NCBI RefSeq assembly: GCF_009455635.1
Contig: NZ_QPER01000001.1
Coordinates: forward strand, 248,001 to 312,000
Direction of reading: 5' to 3'
Origin: Paraburkholderia agricolaris
Lineage (GTDB): Bacteria > Pseudomonadota > Gammaproteobacteria > Burkholderiales > Burkholderiaceae
DNA length: 64,000 nucleotides
Part shown: piece after piece, positions 36,826-45,527 of the stretch
How positions within the stretch are numbered: the first letter of the stretch is position 1
Layout: each line of letters begins with the position of its first letter
The notes under the pieces: generated by a model
Databases searched by the model: none
Told to the model about the DNA's origin: nothing
The model's input: only the letters and a program-made list of their open reading frames with translations
Position numbers and translations under genes: made by a program

Positions 36826-39543
36826 TTACAGCAAAGGCGCGAGCGCCCGCTCGGCGTCTGTTTTCGACAACGACATGCGTACTGCGTAGTCTTCCAGCTG
36901 GTCCTGGCCGATCTTGCCGACCGAGAAATAGGTGCTGTCCGGGTGCGCCAGATAGAAGCCGGACACGCTGGCCGCCGGCAGCATGGCCAGCGATTCGGTC
37001 ACGCTCATGCCGATTTCGGTGGCTTGCAGCACGTCGAACATATCGCGTTTCACGAGGTGGTCCGGGCAGGCCGGGTAGCCCGGTGCCGGACGGATGCCGT
37101 GGTACTTTTCGGCGATCAGGTCGTCGTTCGAAAGGCTTTCGGTGTTCGCGTAACCCCACAGATCGCGGCGCACACGGGCATGCAAGGCTTCGGCAAAGGC
37201 CTCGGCGAAGCGGTCGGCGAGCGCCTTCAACATGATCGCGCTGTAGTCGTCGTGATCCTTTTCGAACTGCTTTTCCTTCACGTCGACGCCCAGACCCGCC
37301 GTGACCGCGAACATGCCGATGTAATCGGCCACGCCCGAGTCTTTCGGCGCGATGAAGTCGGCGAGCGAGCGGTTCGGGCGCATCACGCCGTCCACCACCG
37401 GCCGCACGCTTTGCTGGCGCAGGTTGCGCCACGTGAGCGCGACCTCCGAACGCGATTCGTCCGTGTAGATCTCGATGTCGTCGTCGTTCACCGTGTTGGC
37501 CGGGAGCAGGCAGATCACGCCGTTAGCCTGCAGCCAGCGGCCCTGGATCAGACGCGCGAGCATCGACTTGCCGTCCGAGAACACGCGGCGGGCCGATTCG
37601 CCGACGATCTCGTCGTTCAGGATCGCCGGGTACGGGCCGGCCAGGTCCCAGGTCTGGAAGAACGGACCCCAGTCGATATAGTTCGCCAGCTCGTTCAGAT
37701 CGAAATTCTTGAACACACGGCGGCCGATGAACTTCGGCTTGACCGGCTGGTAGCCAGCCCAGTCGATCTTGGTCTTGTTCGCACGGGCTTCGGCGAGCGT
37801 GACCATCGGCTGGGCTTTCTTGTTGGCGTGCTGGTCACGGATCCGGTCGTAGTCGGTCTTCAGCTCGTCGAGGTACTTGGCCGCGCCTTCATCGGACAGC
37901 AGGCTCGAGGCCACCGAGACCGAGCGCGAGGCGTCCGGCACGTAGACCACCGGGCCTTCGTAATGCGGCGCGATCTTCACGGCAGTGTGCACGCGCGAGG
38001 TGGTCGCGCCGCCGATCAGCAGCGGGATCTTCTTCACGCGGAAATAGTCGTCGCGCTGCATTTCCGAGGCAACGTAGGCCATTTCTTCGAGGCTTGGCGT
38101 AATCAGGCCAGACAAGCCGATGATGTCCGCGCCCTCGACCTTGGCTTTGGCGAGAATGTCGTTGCACGACACCATCACGCCCATGTTGACCACTTCGAAG
38201 TTATTGCACTGAAGCACCACCGAAACGATGTTCTTGCCGATGTCGTGCACATCGCCCTTTACCGTGGCGATGACGATCTTGCCTTTCGCGCGCACGTCGG
38301 CGCCGGCTTCGGCCATCAGCTTCTTTTCTTCCTCGATGTACGGGATCAGATGCGCGACCGCCTGCTTCATCACGCGCGCCGACTTCACGACCTGCGGCAG
38401 GAACATCTTGCCCTGACCGAACAGGTCGCCGACGATGTTCATGCCGTCCATCAGCGGGCCTTCGATCACGGTGATCGGACGGCCACCGGCTGCCGCGATC
38501 TTCGCGCGCACTTCCTCGGTGTCTTCAACGATGAAGTTGGTGATGCCGTGCACCAGCGCATGCGACAGACGCTTCTCGACGGGCTGGTTGCGCCATTCGA
38601 GGTTCTCTTCTTTCTTCGCGGCGCCGGTCTTGAACTTGTCGGCGATTTCCAGCAGACGATCGGTGCCGTCTTCACGACGGTTCAACACGACGTCTTCCAC
38701 ACGCTCGCGCAACTCCGGATCGAGATCGGCATAGACGCCGAGCTGGCCCGCGTTGACGATGCCCATGTCCATTCCCGCCTGAATCGCGTGATAGAGGAAC
38801 ACGGTGTGGATCGCCTCGCGTACCGGATCGTTGCCGCGGAACGAGAACGACACGTTCGACACACCGCCGCTGATCTTCGCGTACGGCAGGTTTTCCTTGA
38901 TCCAGCGCGTGGCGTTGATGAAATCGACGGCGTAGTTGTTGTGCTCTTCGATGCCGGTCGCAATCGCGAAGATGTTTGGATCGAAGATGATGTCTTCCGG
39001 CGGGAAGCCAACTTCGTTCACGAGGAAATCGTAGGAGCGCTTGCAGATCTCGGTCTTGCGCTTATACGTGTCGGCCTGGCCTTGTTCGTCGAAGGCCATC
39101 ACGACAGCCGCTGCGCCATAACGGCGGATCAGGTTCGCGTGATGACGGAACGCTTCTTCGCCTTCCTTCAGCGAGATCGAGTTGACGATCGCCTTGCCTT
39201 GCACGCACTTCAGGCCGGCTTCGATCACATCCCATTTCGACGAGTCGATCATGATCGGCACGCGTGCGATGTCCGGCTCGGAGGCGATCAGATTCATGAA
39301 GCGGACCATTGCCGCTTTCGAATCGAGCATGGCCTCGTCCATGTTGACGTCGATGATCTGCGCACCGTTTTCGACCTGCTGCCGCGCGACCGCGATCGCG
39401 TCGTCGAACTGATCGTTCAGGATCATTCGCGCGAACGCCTTCGAACCGGTCACGTTGGTACGCTCACCGACGTTGATGAAGAGCGTCCCGGTCGTGACGT
39501 TGAACGGCTCGAGGCCGGAAAGGCGCATGGTGTGATCGGTCAT
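36826..39543 (-). CDS. metH: Methionine synthase (MetH), folate/cobalamin/activation modules
   Basis: 905 residues carrying the last three modules of cobalamin-dependent methionine synthase: the pterin-binding barrel (about 20-290, [21 protein letters not shown] at its start), the cap plus B12-binding domain with the D-x-H-x-x-G motif ([12 protein letters not shown], near residue 430) whose His is the lower cobalt ligand, [11 protein letters not shown] and [14 protein letters not shown], and the C-terminal reactivation domain binding AdoMet ([22 protein letters not shown] near 820). The homocysteine module is in the separate gene at 39667-40737. Together they are 1261 residues, against 1227 for the E. 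coli single chain. Confidence 0.96.
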   Translation of the reverse strand: MTDHTMRLSGLEPFNVTTGTLFINVGERTNVTGSKAFARMILNDQFDDAIAVARQQVENGAQIIDVNMDEAMLDSKAAMVRFMNLIASEPDIARVPIMIDSSKWDVIEAGLKCVQGKAIVNSISLKEGEEAFRHHANLIRRYGAAAVVMAFDEQGQADTYKRKTEICKRSYDFLVNEVGFPPEDIIFDPNIFAIATGIEEHNNYAVDFINATRWIKENLPYAKISGGVSNVSFSFRGNDPVREAIHTVFLYHAIQAGMDMGIVNAGQLGVYADLDPELRERVEDVVLNRREDGTDRLLEIADKFKTGAAKKEENLEWRNQPVEKRLSHALVHGITNFIVEDTEEVRAKIAAAGGRPITVIEGPLMDGMNIVGDLFGQGKMFLPQVVKSARVMKQAVAHLIPYIEEEKKLMAEAGADVRAKGKIVIATVKGDVHDIGKNIVSVVLQCNNFEVVNMGVMVSCNDILAKAKVEGADIIGLSGLITPSLEEMAYVASEMQRDDYFRVKKIPLLIGGATTSRVHTAVKIAPHYEGPVVYVPDASRSVSVASSLLSDEGAAKYLDELKTDYDRIRDQHANKKAQPMVTLAEARANKTKIDWAGYQPVKPKFIGRRVFKNFDLNELANYIDWGPFFQTWDLAGPYPAILNDEIVGESARRVFSDGKSMLARLIQGRWLQANGVICLLPANTVNDDDIEIYTDESRSEVALTWRNLRQQSVRPVVDGVMRPNRSLADFIAPKDSGVADYIGMFAVTAGLGVDVKEKQFEKDHDDYSAIMLKALADRFAEAFAEALHARVRRDLWGYANTESLSNDDLIAEKYHGIRPAPGYPACPDHLVKRDMFDVLQATEIGMSVTESLAMLPAASVSGFYLAHPDSTYFSVGKIGQDQLEDYAVRMSLSKTDAERALAPLL

Positions 39544-39565
39544 GGCGTGAGTGCGGTTCGGTTGC

Positions 39566-39615
39566 GTGCGGTTACGTACGGTGGCGTGCGATTACGTTCG
39601 ATTACGTGCGATTAC
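39566..39615. repeat. Decamer tandem repeat between the two metH genes
   Basis: Five consecutive 10-bp units of GTGCGATTAC type (GTGCGGTTAC, GTACGGTGGC, GTGCGATTAC, GTTCGATTAC, GTGCGATTAC), with less regular copies up to 39551 on the left and GTGCGTCGGG on the right. They fill most of the 123-bp gap between the metH halves. Likely produced by replication slippage and possibly variable in copy number. Confidence 0.8.
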
Positions 39616-39666
39616 GTGCGTCGGGTTCGATAGCGGAACAGCGGCGGCTCAGCGGCGAGCCGCGGC

Positions 39667-40737
39667 TCAGGCCGCGTTGCGGTATTGACTCGGCCATTGG
39701 CGCGGTTTCACTTCTGCCAGCGCCTTGGCAATTGCCGCAATATGCTCAGGCGTCGTGCCGCAGCACCCGCCGGCGATATTTACGAGGCCTGCCTGCGCGA
39801 ACTCCTTCAGCAATCCCGACGTATCCGCCGGCAATTCGTCAAAACCGGTATCGCTCATCGGATTCGGCAAACCGGCGTTTGGATAGCACGACACATAGGT
39901 GTCGCACAGCTTTGCCAGTTCGGCGATGTACGGGCGCATCAGCGCCGCGCCCAGCGCGCAGTTCAAACCGAAGGTGAGCGGTTTGGCGTGACGCAGCGAG
40001 TTCCAGAAGGCCTCGACGGTTTGTCCTGACAGAATCCGGCCCGATGCATCGGTGACGGTGCCCGAGATCATGATCGGCAGACGCTCGCCGGTGTCTTCGA
40101 ACAACTCGTCCAGCGCGAACAGCGCGGCCTTTGCATTGAGCGTGTCGAAGATCGTTTCGACGAGAAACAGGTCGCAACCGCCGTCCAGCAACGCCTTCGC
40201 CTGCTCGTAGTACGCCGTGCGCAGTTCGTCGAAGGTCACGTTGCGGGCGCCCGGATCGTTCACATCAGGAGAAATGCTCGCGGTCTTCGGCGTCGGTCCG
40301 ATCGCGCCGGCGACAAAGCGCGGCTTGTCGGGCGTCGAGTACTTGTTGCAGGCGGCGCGCGCCAGCTTCGCCGATTCGAGATTCATCTCGATGGCGAGGT
40401 CTTCCATTCCGTAGTCGGCCTGCGCAACCGTGGTGGCGCCGAACGTGTTGGTCTCGATGATGTCCGCGCCCGCCGCGAGATACTGCTCGTGAATCTCGCC
40501 GATGATCTGCGGTTGCGTGATCGACAGCAACTCGTTGTTGCCTTTGATGTCGCGCCCGTAGTCTTTGAAGCGTTCGCCGCGATAGCGGGCTTCGTCGAGC
40601 TTGTAGCGCTGGATCATCGTACCCATGGCGCCGTCCAGAATCAGGATGCGCGACTTGAGCAGCGCGGGTAGTTCCGCGCCGCGCGTGTAGGCGGCATCGG
40701 CACGGGCTGGCTTGGCGATTTGAGCAGGCTGGTTCAT
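39667..40737 (-). CDS. metH: Methionine synthase, homocysteine-binding module
   Basis: 356 residues equal to the N-terminal homocysteine S-methyltransferase barrel of Met[20 protein letters not shown] (about 31-49) is the typical start; [34 protein letters not shown] follow; the three zinc-binding Cys are in FGLNCALGA (one) and [14 protein letters not shown] (two). It transfers the methyl group from methylcobalamin to homocysteine together with the downstream 905-residue protein. A long stretch of minus-strand sequence upstream contains no cobalamin or SAH riboswitch that I can recognise. Confidence 0.95.
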   Translation of the reverse strand: MNQPAQIAKPARADAAYTRGAELPALLKSRILILDGAMGTMIQRYKLDEARYRGERFKDYGRDIKGNNELLSITQPQIIGEIHEQYLAAGADIIETNTFGATTVAQADYGMEDLAIEMNLESAKLARAACNKYSTPDKPRFVAGAIGPTPKTASISPDVNDPGARNVTFDELRTAYYEQAKALLDGGCDLFLVETIFDTLNAKAALFALDELFEDTGERLPIMISGTVTDASGRILSGQTVEAFWNSLRHAKPLTFGLNCALGAALMRPYIAELAKLCDTYVSCYPNAGLPNPMSDTGFDELPADTSGLLKEFAQAGLVNIAGGCCGTTPEHIAAIAKALAEVKPRQWPSQYRNAA

Positions 40738-40926
40738 GGCGGACGAGGGCTTGCGCCGGCTTTTGCGGGAAACCTGTCATTGTAGCCGCTGTGCGGCGGT
40801 TCCGCCGGGCGCAGGCCGGGCGGGGGCGCGTCCGGCGGCTGCCGCCAGCGCGGAAACACAATGACGAAAACGAAATGATGGAAACAACGGGTTGAAACCA
40901 GGGGCGGAAACAACGGTGGAAACAGA
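40738..40926 (-). promoter_or_regulatory. Upstream region of split metH
   Basis: Minus-strand leader of the metH pair. A TACAAT -10-like box is the complement of ATTGTA around 40780-40785, about 45 nt before the start; no convincing -35 accompanies it. I looked for a B12 box or SAH-riboswitch pattern and did not find one. The rest is GC-rich sequence without an ORF. Confidence 0.35.
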
Positions 40927-40959
40927 ACGGCCCAGTCAGGTGAAAGCCTGCTGGGCCGT
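40927..40959. terminator. Hairpin, probable terminator after the DUF3567 gene
   Basis: ACGGCCCAG (40927-40935) pairs with CTGGGCCGT (40951-40959). On the minus strand it lies about 95 nt after the DUF3567 stop and is followed by TTCTGTTTCC, a weak T-rich tail. Confidence 0.55.
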
Positions 40960-41051
40960 GTTACTACTGCTAACCGACTTGTAAAGGCCGCCGGCTAAGC
41001 CGGTCGGCGCGGTCGATGGTTGTCGCCAAACCGTTACGTTAAACCCTTCGG

Positions 41052-41309
41052 TTAGTGAAGAATCACCGGTTGATGCATCAGGCTGTCGAATTGCCCGAGG
41101 AATTCGTCGACCTCGTCGAGCGACGGTTCATCTTCGATCAGTTTTTGCACGTGCTCGCGGAAGCTCGCTGCCATTGCACCGTCTATGTAGATTTCGCGCT
41201 GCATGTTCTTGTCCACGATCTCATAGCCTCCTGATTTCATGGCCAGAGGACCTTCCTGCGGCGGAAACTCGACGACACAATAGTTGGGGCTGTTATAGAT
41301 CATTTGCAT
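41052..41309 (-). CDS. DUF3567 family protein
   Basis: 85 residues of the DUF3567 family, confined mostly to Betaproteobacteria and of unknown function. The pattern is MQMIYNSPNYCVVEFPPQ, GGYEIVDKNMQREIYIDGAMAASFREHVQKLI and a C-terminal acidic helix (SLDEVDEFLGQFDSLMHQPVILH). A perfect AAGGAG lies 7 nt before ATG 41309. Stands alone upstream of metH on the same strand, separated by a hairpin. Confidence 0.88.
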   Translation of the reverse strand: MQMIYNSPNYCVVEFPPQEGPLAMKSGGYEIVDKNMQREIYIDGAMAASFREHVQKLIEDEPSLDEVDEFLGQFDSLMHQPVILH

Positions 41310-41426
41310 GGCGACACTCCTTATTTCCGTTGGCTCCTGGCCATTCCTGCGCCATAGGTGGAGCTTGTGGTGTGGAATTCAAGGGGTGGGTCCGGATTGA
41401 CGCTTGTGAAGTTCCGAACCTACCGG

Positions 41427-41690
41427 TTAGACCGGCTTTCCAAGAAACGTTTCAAGCAGTGCAGCAAAACGGTGAGATTGTTCGATCGGCGTGAGACGAG
41501 CCGCATCGAGCATTCGAACTGTGCGCCTTCGAAGGCGTCTGCTATTGCCTGCGTTGCAGCAGGTGGCGTGCCCGTATCGTGGCAGCCCACCACGGTCAAC
41601 GTCGGGCGACATACTGTTACCAGCTTACCGCGTACACGGAAATCTCGCAGGGCTTCACACGCCACGGCGTAGCCTTCTGACAACGTAAGT
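41427..41690 (-). pseudogene. Remnant of a 3-oxoadipate enol-lactonase-like (PcaD) alpha/beta hydrolase
   Basis: About 85 codons resembling only the C-terminal third of PcaD-type hydrolases. One frame gives EGYAVACEALRDFRVR and PTLTVVGCHDTGTPPAATQAIADAFEGAQFE, the usual acid-Asp segment; then, near 41511-41519, the match moves to another frame as LDAARLTPIEQSHRFAALLETFLGKPV and ends at a stop. In working enzymes the second piece reads AAHLSNIEQ; here the catalytic His is Arg. The N-terminal lid and nucleophile Ser are missing altogether. A decayed relic; no pca genes are nearby. The wider gap 41310-41737 shows nothing else. Confidence 0.75.
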
Positions 41691-41737
41691 GTTAATTCGT
41701 GAAAATTTCTGCGATCTGTTCGAGACCCTACCCGAGT

Positions 41738-43060
41738 TCAGGGCTTTTCTGGCAGGGTGTCAGGAGCGGTCGAATTGACCGATGAGGCAGAGGCGGCTTT
41801 GGGCGTCATCGCGGGTGCGTTGGTCGTGGACGGCTGGTTTGCCGGACTGCCAGACGAAATAATGTCGCCACCGTTGGCGCCACCAGCACCGTTCGTACCG
41901 TTGGTGTCATTGGAACCGTTGCCCGGAGCGTCGGTTTCGTCTGCATTGAGCTTGCCGCGCCACACGAGTTCGACTTGCGTGCCGTTCGGCTCGGTCTGCA
42001 TGATTCGCGCGGGCAGCCAGCCAAGCGATGGCGCGAGCCATACGTCGATACGGCGCAGATCGCCATCGTGGCGAGGCAATCGTTTGAAGTGACGCGTCTC
42101 GAGATAACCCTGCGCGGTGCGGATAGTCTCGTCGCCGATTGTTTCGATGGGCCAGTTCTCCCCGCTATCGTTATCGACGACGAAAAATTGCCGCGTCACA
42201 CCCGGCTTGTAAGCGGCAGGGTCGCCACGCACGAGGCTGGCAAGCTGCATCACCATGCTGAAGCGGTCTTGCGCACCGTCCGGCAGCGGCAGTGAAGCCG
42301 GTGTGCGTGTGAAGACGATCATTTTGTCGGTGCGATTGAAGATCGCCACGTCTTCCGGACGACGGCCACGTTTTTCGATGTACTGATCCGGCGCGAGGCC
42401 GAATGCATCGATGCGGCCATGGCTCGAATACGTGAACGTGCCGACGAACGGCAGTGGCACGGAAACGACCATCTCATAGCTTTGCGCGTTGCTGGTCCAA
42501 TGGATTGTGCCGGGCTGGTTGCGCACGCCGTTATAGAACGTGTCGTATTGCAGTTCCCCGGATGGCGGAACAGAGAATTTCACACCCGCTGCAGCTTTGG
42601 GCGCGCTGGCGGGGGCGGGAGCACTGGCCGCGCCTGAGGCGGCCGCACTCGCATTGGCTGTGGCATTGGAAGGGCTCGTCGCGGCGGCTGCGCTCGCCAC
42701 GGTATCGGACGCGGCCGTGACCGCGGGTGCCTGCTTTGCCGGTTGCATTGCCGTCAGCACGTGTTCGCGAGGTTTGCTCGCGGCGGCCTTGTGCGCCGGC
42801 GCTGGCGCCGCAGCTTTGGGCGCCTCGGCCGCGGGATTGCGCTCGACCCGCTCGGGTGTCAGCAGGGCGACCTGCACGGGCACATGCTCGTTATCCGATG
42901 GATTCAGCGTCGCGCGGTTGCGTTCGACCCATTGCGCCGCAATCCAGTGCAGGACGGCCACCACCAGCAGAACCGCAAGCCATCGCCACACTCGCAAACC
43001 GGCGCGCGGCCCGGCGAGCGGCGTGCGATCAGTGCGGCGTGTGGCGGAAGGTGAGGACAT
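41738..43060 (-). CDS. DUF3108 domain membrane-anchored protein
   Basis: 440 residues: a basic N-terminus and one transmembrane helix (about 26-46, WRWLAVLLVVAVLHWIAAQWV), a TonB-like Ala/Pro linker (60-155), the DUF3108 domain (about 160-375, from SVPPSGELQYDTFYNGVRNQPGTIHW to LAPSLGWLPARIMQTEPNGTQVELVW) and a low-complexity Gly/Asn/Ser tail. DUF3108 forms a lipoprotein-like beta barrel of the outer-membrane/periplasm and has no defined function. Single gene; the IclR gene upstream is 161 nt away on the same strand. Confidence 0.85.
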   Translation of the reverse strand: MSSPSATRRTDRTPLAGPRAGLRVWRWLAVLLVVAVLHWIAAQWVERNRATLNPSDNEHVPVQVALLTPERVERNPAAEAPKAAAPAPAHKAAASKPREHVLTAMQPAKQAPAVTAASDTVASAAAATSPSNATANASAAASGAASAPAPASAPKAAAGVKFSVPPSGELQYDTFYNGVRNQPGTIHWTSNAQSYEMVVSVPLPFVGTFTYSSHGRIDAFGLAPDQYIEKRGRRPEDVAIFNRTDKMIVFTRTPASLPLPDGAQDRFSMVMQLASLVRGDPAAYKPGVTRQFFVVDNDSGENWPIETIGDETIRTAQGYLETRHFKRLPRHDGDLRRIDVWLAPSLGWLPARIMQTEPNGTQVELVWRGKLNADETDAPGNGSNDTNGTNGAGGANGGDIISSGSPANQPSTTNAPAMTPKAASASSVNSTAPDTLPEKP

Positions 43061-43221
43061 GGCCGGGTGAGTTCGAACGGGCAGACGGTAACGGAGTAGG
43101 CGGGGACATATCCAGCACCCCTGCGCGGCGGCAATGGCAAAAGCCGCCAGGTCTGGGCACGGAACGGGCCGCGAACGGATTCGACCCGCCGCCGGCGAAC
43201 GATGTTCCTGAACTCAGCGCG

Positions 43222-44118
43222 TCAGCGCGGCGACGCACTATACCCGAGCTCATACGAAAGCTTTTGCGCACAGTCGCGTAGTGCCGTATCGATCTCGCCA
43301 CCCCAGCGAATATCGAACGCGCCTTCATGACCGAGCGCGACCAGGCCGAGCGCGAGATCGCCGGTCGAGTCGAACACCGGCATGCAGAACGCGTGGATGG
43401 TCGGCAGCAACATGCCTTCAACACGCGCCGCTCCGTGCTGCCGCACCTCCGCCAGCACCTGCTCGACGGCTTCCGGCGTACGCGGGCCGCCCATGTACGA
43501 CGAGCGGCGCGAGTCGGCCAGTTCGCGCTCCAGCATCGCGGCGGTTTTGCTCGACGGCAGATAGGCGGCGAACAGCAAACCCGTGGCCGAACTGAGCAGC
43601 GGCATTACATCGCCGAGTTTGAGCGACGCCTTGGCCGGATGACTCGATTCCATCCAATGGACCATCGTGGGCCCCTGATTGCCCCATACCGCGATGCCCA
43701 CAGTCAGATCGAGGCGGTCGCGCAGTTCGGCAAGCGCAATGCGCGCAAGCTTCACACCGTCGACGCGAGCAAGCCGTGCCAGCCCCAATTGCAATGCGAA
43801 GCCACCCAGTTCGTACCGGCCCGACAGCGGATCCTGCGCCACCACACCGAGACGCAGGAAGCTCACCAGATAACGGTGCGCTTTGGCCGGGCTCATGCCT
43901 GCCCGCTGGGCCAGATCGCGCAGCATCATCGCGCGCGGTTCGTGGGTCAGCACCTCGAGCAATCTGAACCCGACTTCGATCGACTGGATGCCCGAGCGCA
44001 GCTTCTCCTCGCCAGCCTCGATGCTTTCGTCGTCGGATTCGGGCGTGCCGTGCGGTTCGAGCGGTTCAGCGGAGTCGGCGTCGGTGCGGATCGCGCCGGA
44101 GCGGGCAGTAGGCGGCAT
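43222..44118 (-). CDS. IclR-family transcriptional regulator
   Basis: 298 residues: an acidic 45-residue N-terminal extension, the IclR winged HTH (about 45-105, IQSIEVGFRLLEVLTHEPRAMMLRDLAQRAGMSPAKAHRYLVSFLRLGVV) and the GAF-like effector domain (120-295). ATG at 44118 is used; a TTG at 44124 is possible. Divergent from the FAH-family hydrolase at 44243, with an inverted repeat TAGAA-N8-TTCTA in the 124-bp gap, so it probably controls that gene, and likely an aromatic or hydroxy-acid pathway. Effector not deducible. Confidence 0.92.
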   Translation of the reverse strand: MPPTARSGAIRTDADSAEPLEPHGTPESDDESIEAGEEKLRSGIQSIEVGFRLLEVLTHEPRAMMLRDLAQRAGMSPAKAHRYLVSFLRLGVVAQDPLSGRYELGGFALQLGLARLARVDGVKLARIALAELRDRLDLTVGIAVWGNQGPTMVHWMESSHPAKASLKLGDVMPLLSSATGLLFAAYLPSSKTAAMLERELADSRRSSYMGGPRTPEAVEQVLAEVRQHGAARVEGMLLPTIHAFCMPVFDSTGDLALGLVALGHEGAFDIRWGGEIDTALRDCAQKLSYELGYSASPR

Positions 44119-44200
44119 GAGCAAGGCGCACGGAGCGCGTTCAAAAGCAGTGAGAAGTGAGAAAGGGCGCGGGTACTTGGGCCGCGCCGATTCACCATCG

Positions 44201-44218
44201 TAGAATAGATTCCTTCTA
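44201..44218. promoter_or_regulatory. Candidate IclR operator TAGAA-N8-TTCTA
   Basis: A perfect 5-8-5 inverted repeat (44201-44205 and 44214-44218), 24 bp before the FAH gene start and 82 bp before the IclR gene start, inside AT-rich sequence in an otherwise GC-rich region. Such a place fits control of both divergent genes. Confidence 0.5.
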
Positions 44219-44242
44219 TCGTCACTAACGGTTCACTTTCCT

Positions 44243-45226
44243 ATGAAACTTGCCACGCTGAAGGACGGCACGCGCGACGGTCAACTGATCGTCGTGTCCC
44301 GCGACCTGCACACCGCGGCCATCGCCGACGCGATCGCGCCCACCATGCAGCGCGTGCTCGACGACTGGGCCTTCTACGCGCCGCAACTACAGGACCTGTA
44401 CGACGCGCTCAACCAGGGCCGTGCGCGCAACACCTTCCCGTTCGACGCCAGGGAATGCATGGCGCCGCTGCCGCGCGCGTTCCAGTGGGCCGACGGTTCG
44501 TCGTACGTGAACCATGTCGAACTGGTGCGCCGCGCGCGTGGCGCGGAAATGCCGCCGGAATTCTGGACCGATCCGCTGATGTACCAGGGCGGCAGCGACG
44601 ACTTCATCGGGCCGAAAGACGATGTGCTGTGCGCGTCTGAAGAATTCGGCATCGACTTCGAAGCGGAGGTCGCCGTGATCACCACCGACGTGCCGATGGG
44701 CGCTACGCCCGATCAGGCGCTGAGGAGTGTGCGTCTGGTGACGCTCGTCAACGACGTCTCGCTGCGCAATCTGATCCCCGCTGAACTCGCGAAGGGCTTT
44801 GGCTTTTTCCAGAGCAAACCGGCCACGTCGTTCGCGCCGGTGGCGGTGACGCCGGACGAACTCGGCGAGAGCTGGCGCGAAGGGCGCCTGCACCGGCCGA
44901 TGATCGTCCACTGGAACAACAAGAAGGTCGGCCAGCCCGACGCCGGCACGGACATGGTGTTCCACTTCGGGCAACTGATCTCGCACGCCGCGAAAACGCG
45001 TAATCTGCGCGCCGGTGCGATTGTCGGCTCGGGCACGGTGTCGAACAAGGACGCGAAGCGCGGCTATTGCTGCATCGCAGAGAAGCGTTGCCTCGAAACC
45101 ATCGAGCACGGCGCGCCGCAAACGGAGTTCATGAAGTTCGGCGATACCGTGAAGATCGAGATGTTCGACGAAGCAGGCAAGTCGATTTTCGGTTCGATCG
45201 ATCAGGGCATCGCGCCGCTGGACTAA
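44243..45226 (+). CDS. Fumarylacetoacetate hydrolase (FAH) family protein
   Basis: 327 residues of the FAH superfamily with N-terminal domain (MKLATLKDGTRDGQLIVVSRDLHTA) and metal-binding catalytic barrel. The acidic ligands appear in EEFGIDFEAEVAVITTDVP (E..E..D, about residues 132-150), and GSGTVSNKDAK, GDTVKIEMFDEAGKSIFGSIDQ form the end. The length and YVNHVELVRRARGAEMPPEFWTDPLMYQGGSD pattern are near fumarylacetoacetases of short type, which end tyrosine breakdown, but other hydrolases or decarboxylases share the fold. Divergent from an IclR regulator; no other tyrosine genes are adjacent. Confidence 0.88.
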   Translation: MKLATLKDGTRDGQLIVVSRDLHTAAIADAIAPTMQRVLDDWAFYAPQLQDLYDALNQGRARNTFPFDARECMAPLPRAFQWADGSSYVNHVELVRRARGAEMPPEFWTDPLMYQGGSDDFIGPKDDVLCASEEFGIDFEAEVAVITTDVPMGATPDQALRSVRLVTLVNDVSLRNLIPAELAKGFGFFQSKPATSFAPVAVTPDELGESWREGRLHRPMIVHWNNKKVGQPDAGTDMVFHFGQLISHAAKTRNLRAGAIVGSGTVSNKDAKRGYCCIAEKRCLETIEHGAPQTEFMKFGDTVKIEMFDEAGKSIFGSIDQGIAPLD

Positions 45227-45527
45227 AGCGACTGATTGAGACGCGGGTTTTTGCGCGAGAGGTGGCATCGAGGCGGCGTCGGCACGTGCTTTATTTGACA
45301 TCTACGAAAGGGTTTCGCCCGATGCCGGCGCCACCACGCGCCGCTACACTGACTGGCGCGGTGGCGCGCCACGGGGTAGCGGCTGTCCGTTGCATGTGGA
45401 ACCAGCGTGAAACAGCACGTGAACTGGGCGCCGGCAGCACACCGGTGCAACGCAGGCACAGCGCAAGCACAAGACAAGCAGCACATCGGCAGTACATCAA
45501 AACGAAAAACCGACGTGAGGAGACAGC
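45227..45527 (+). other. 301-bp intergenic region, no gene
   Basis: Between FAH and the binding-protein gene. It contains TTTGACA near 45293-45299, which could be a -35 box, but no matching -10 at 16-18 bp. Short frames across it look like shadows. Nothing else seen. Confidence 0.4.

Noticed and set aside
36943..39633. An 896-codon plus-strand open frame opposite metH
   Set aside because: It mirrors the metH codons on the other strand; the high third-position GC removes stops. Composition is His/Arg/Val-rich without any domain, and metH is unmistakable.
40738..41051. Cobalamin or SAH riboswitch in front of metH
   Set aside because: No B12 box or SAH-aptamer consensus visible; only a -10-like box and a hairpin belonging to the upstream DUF3567 gene.
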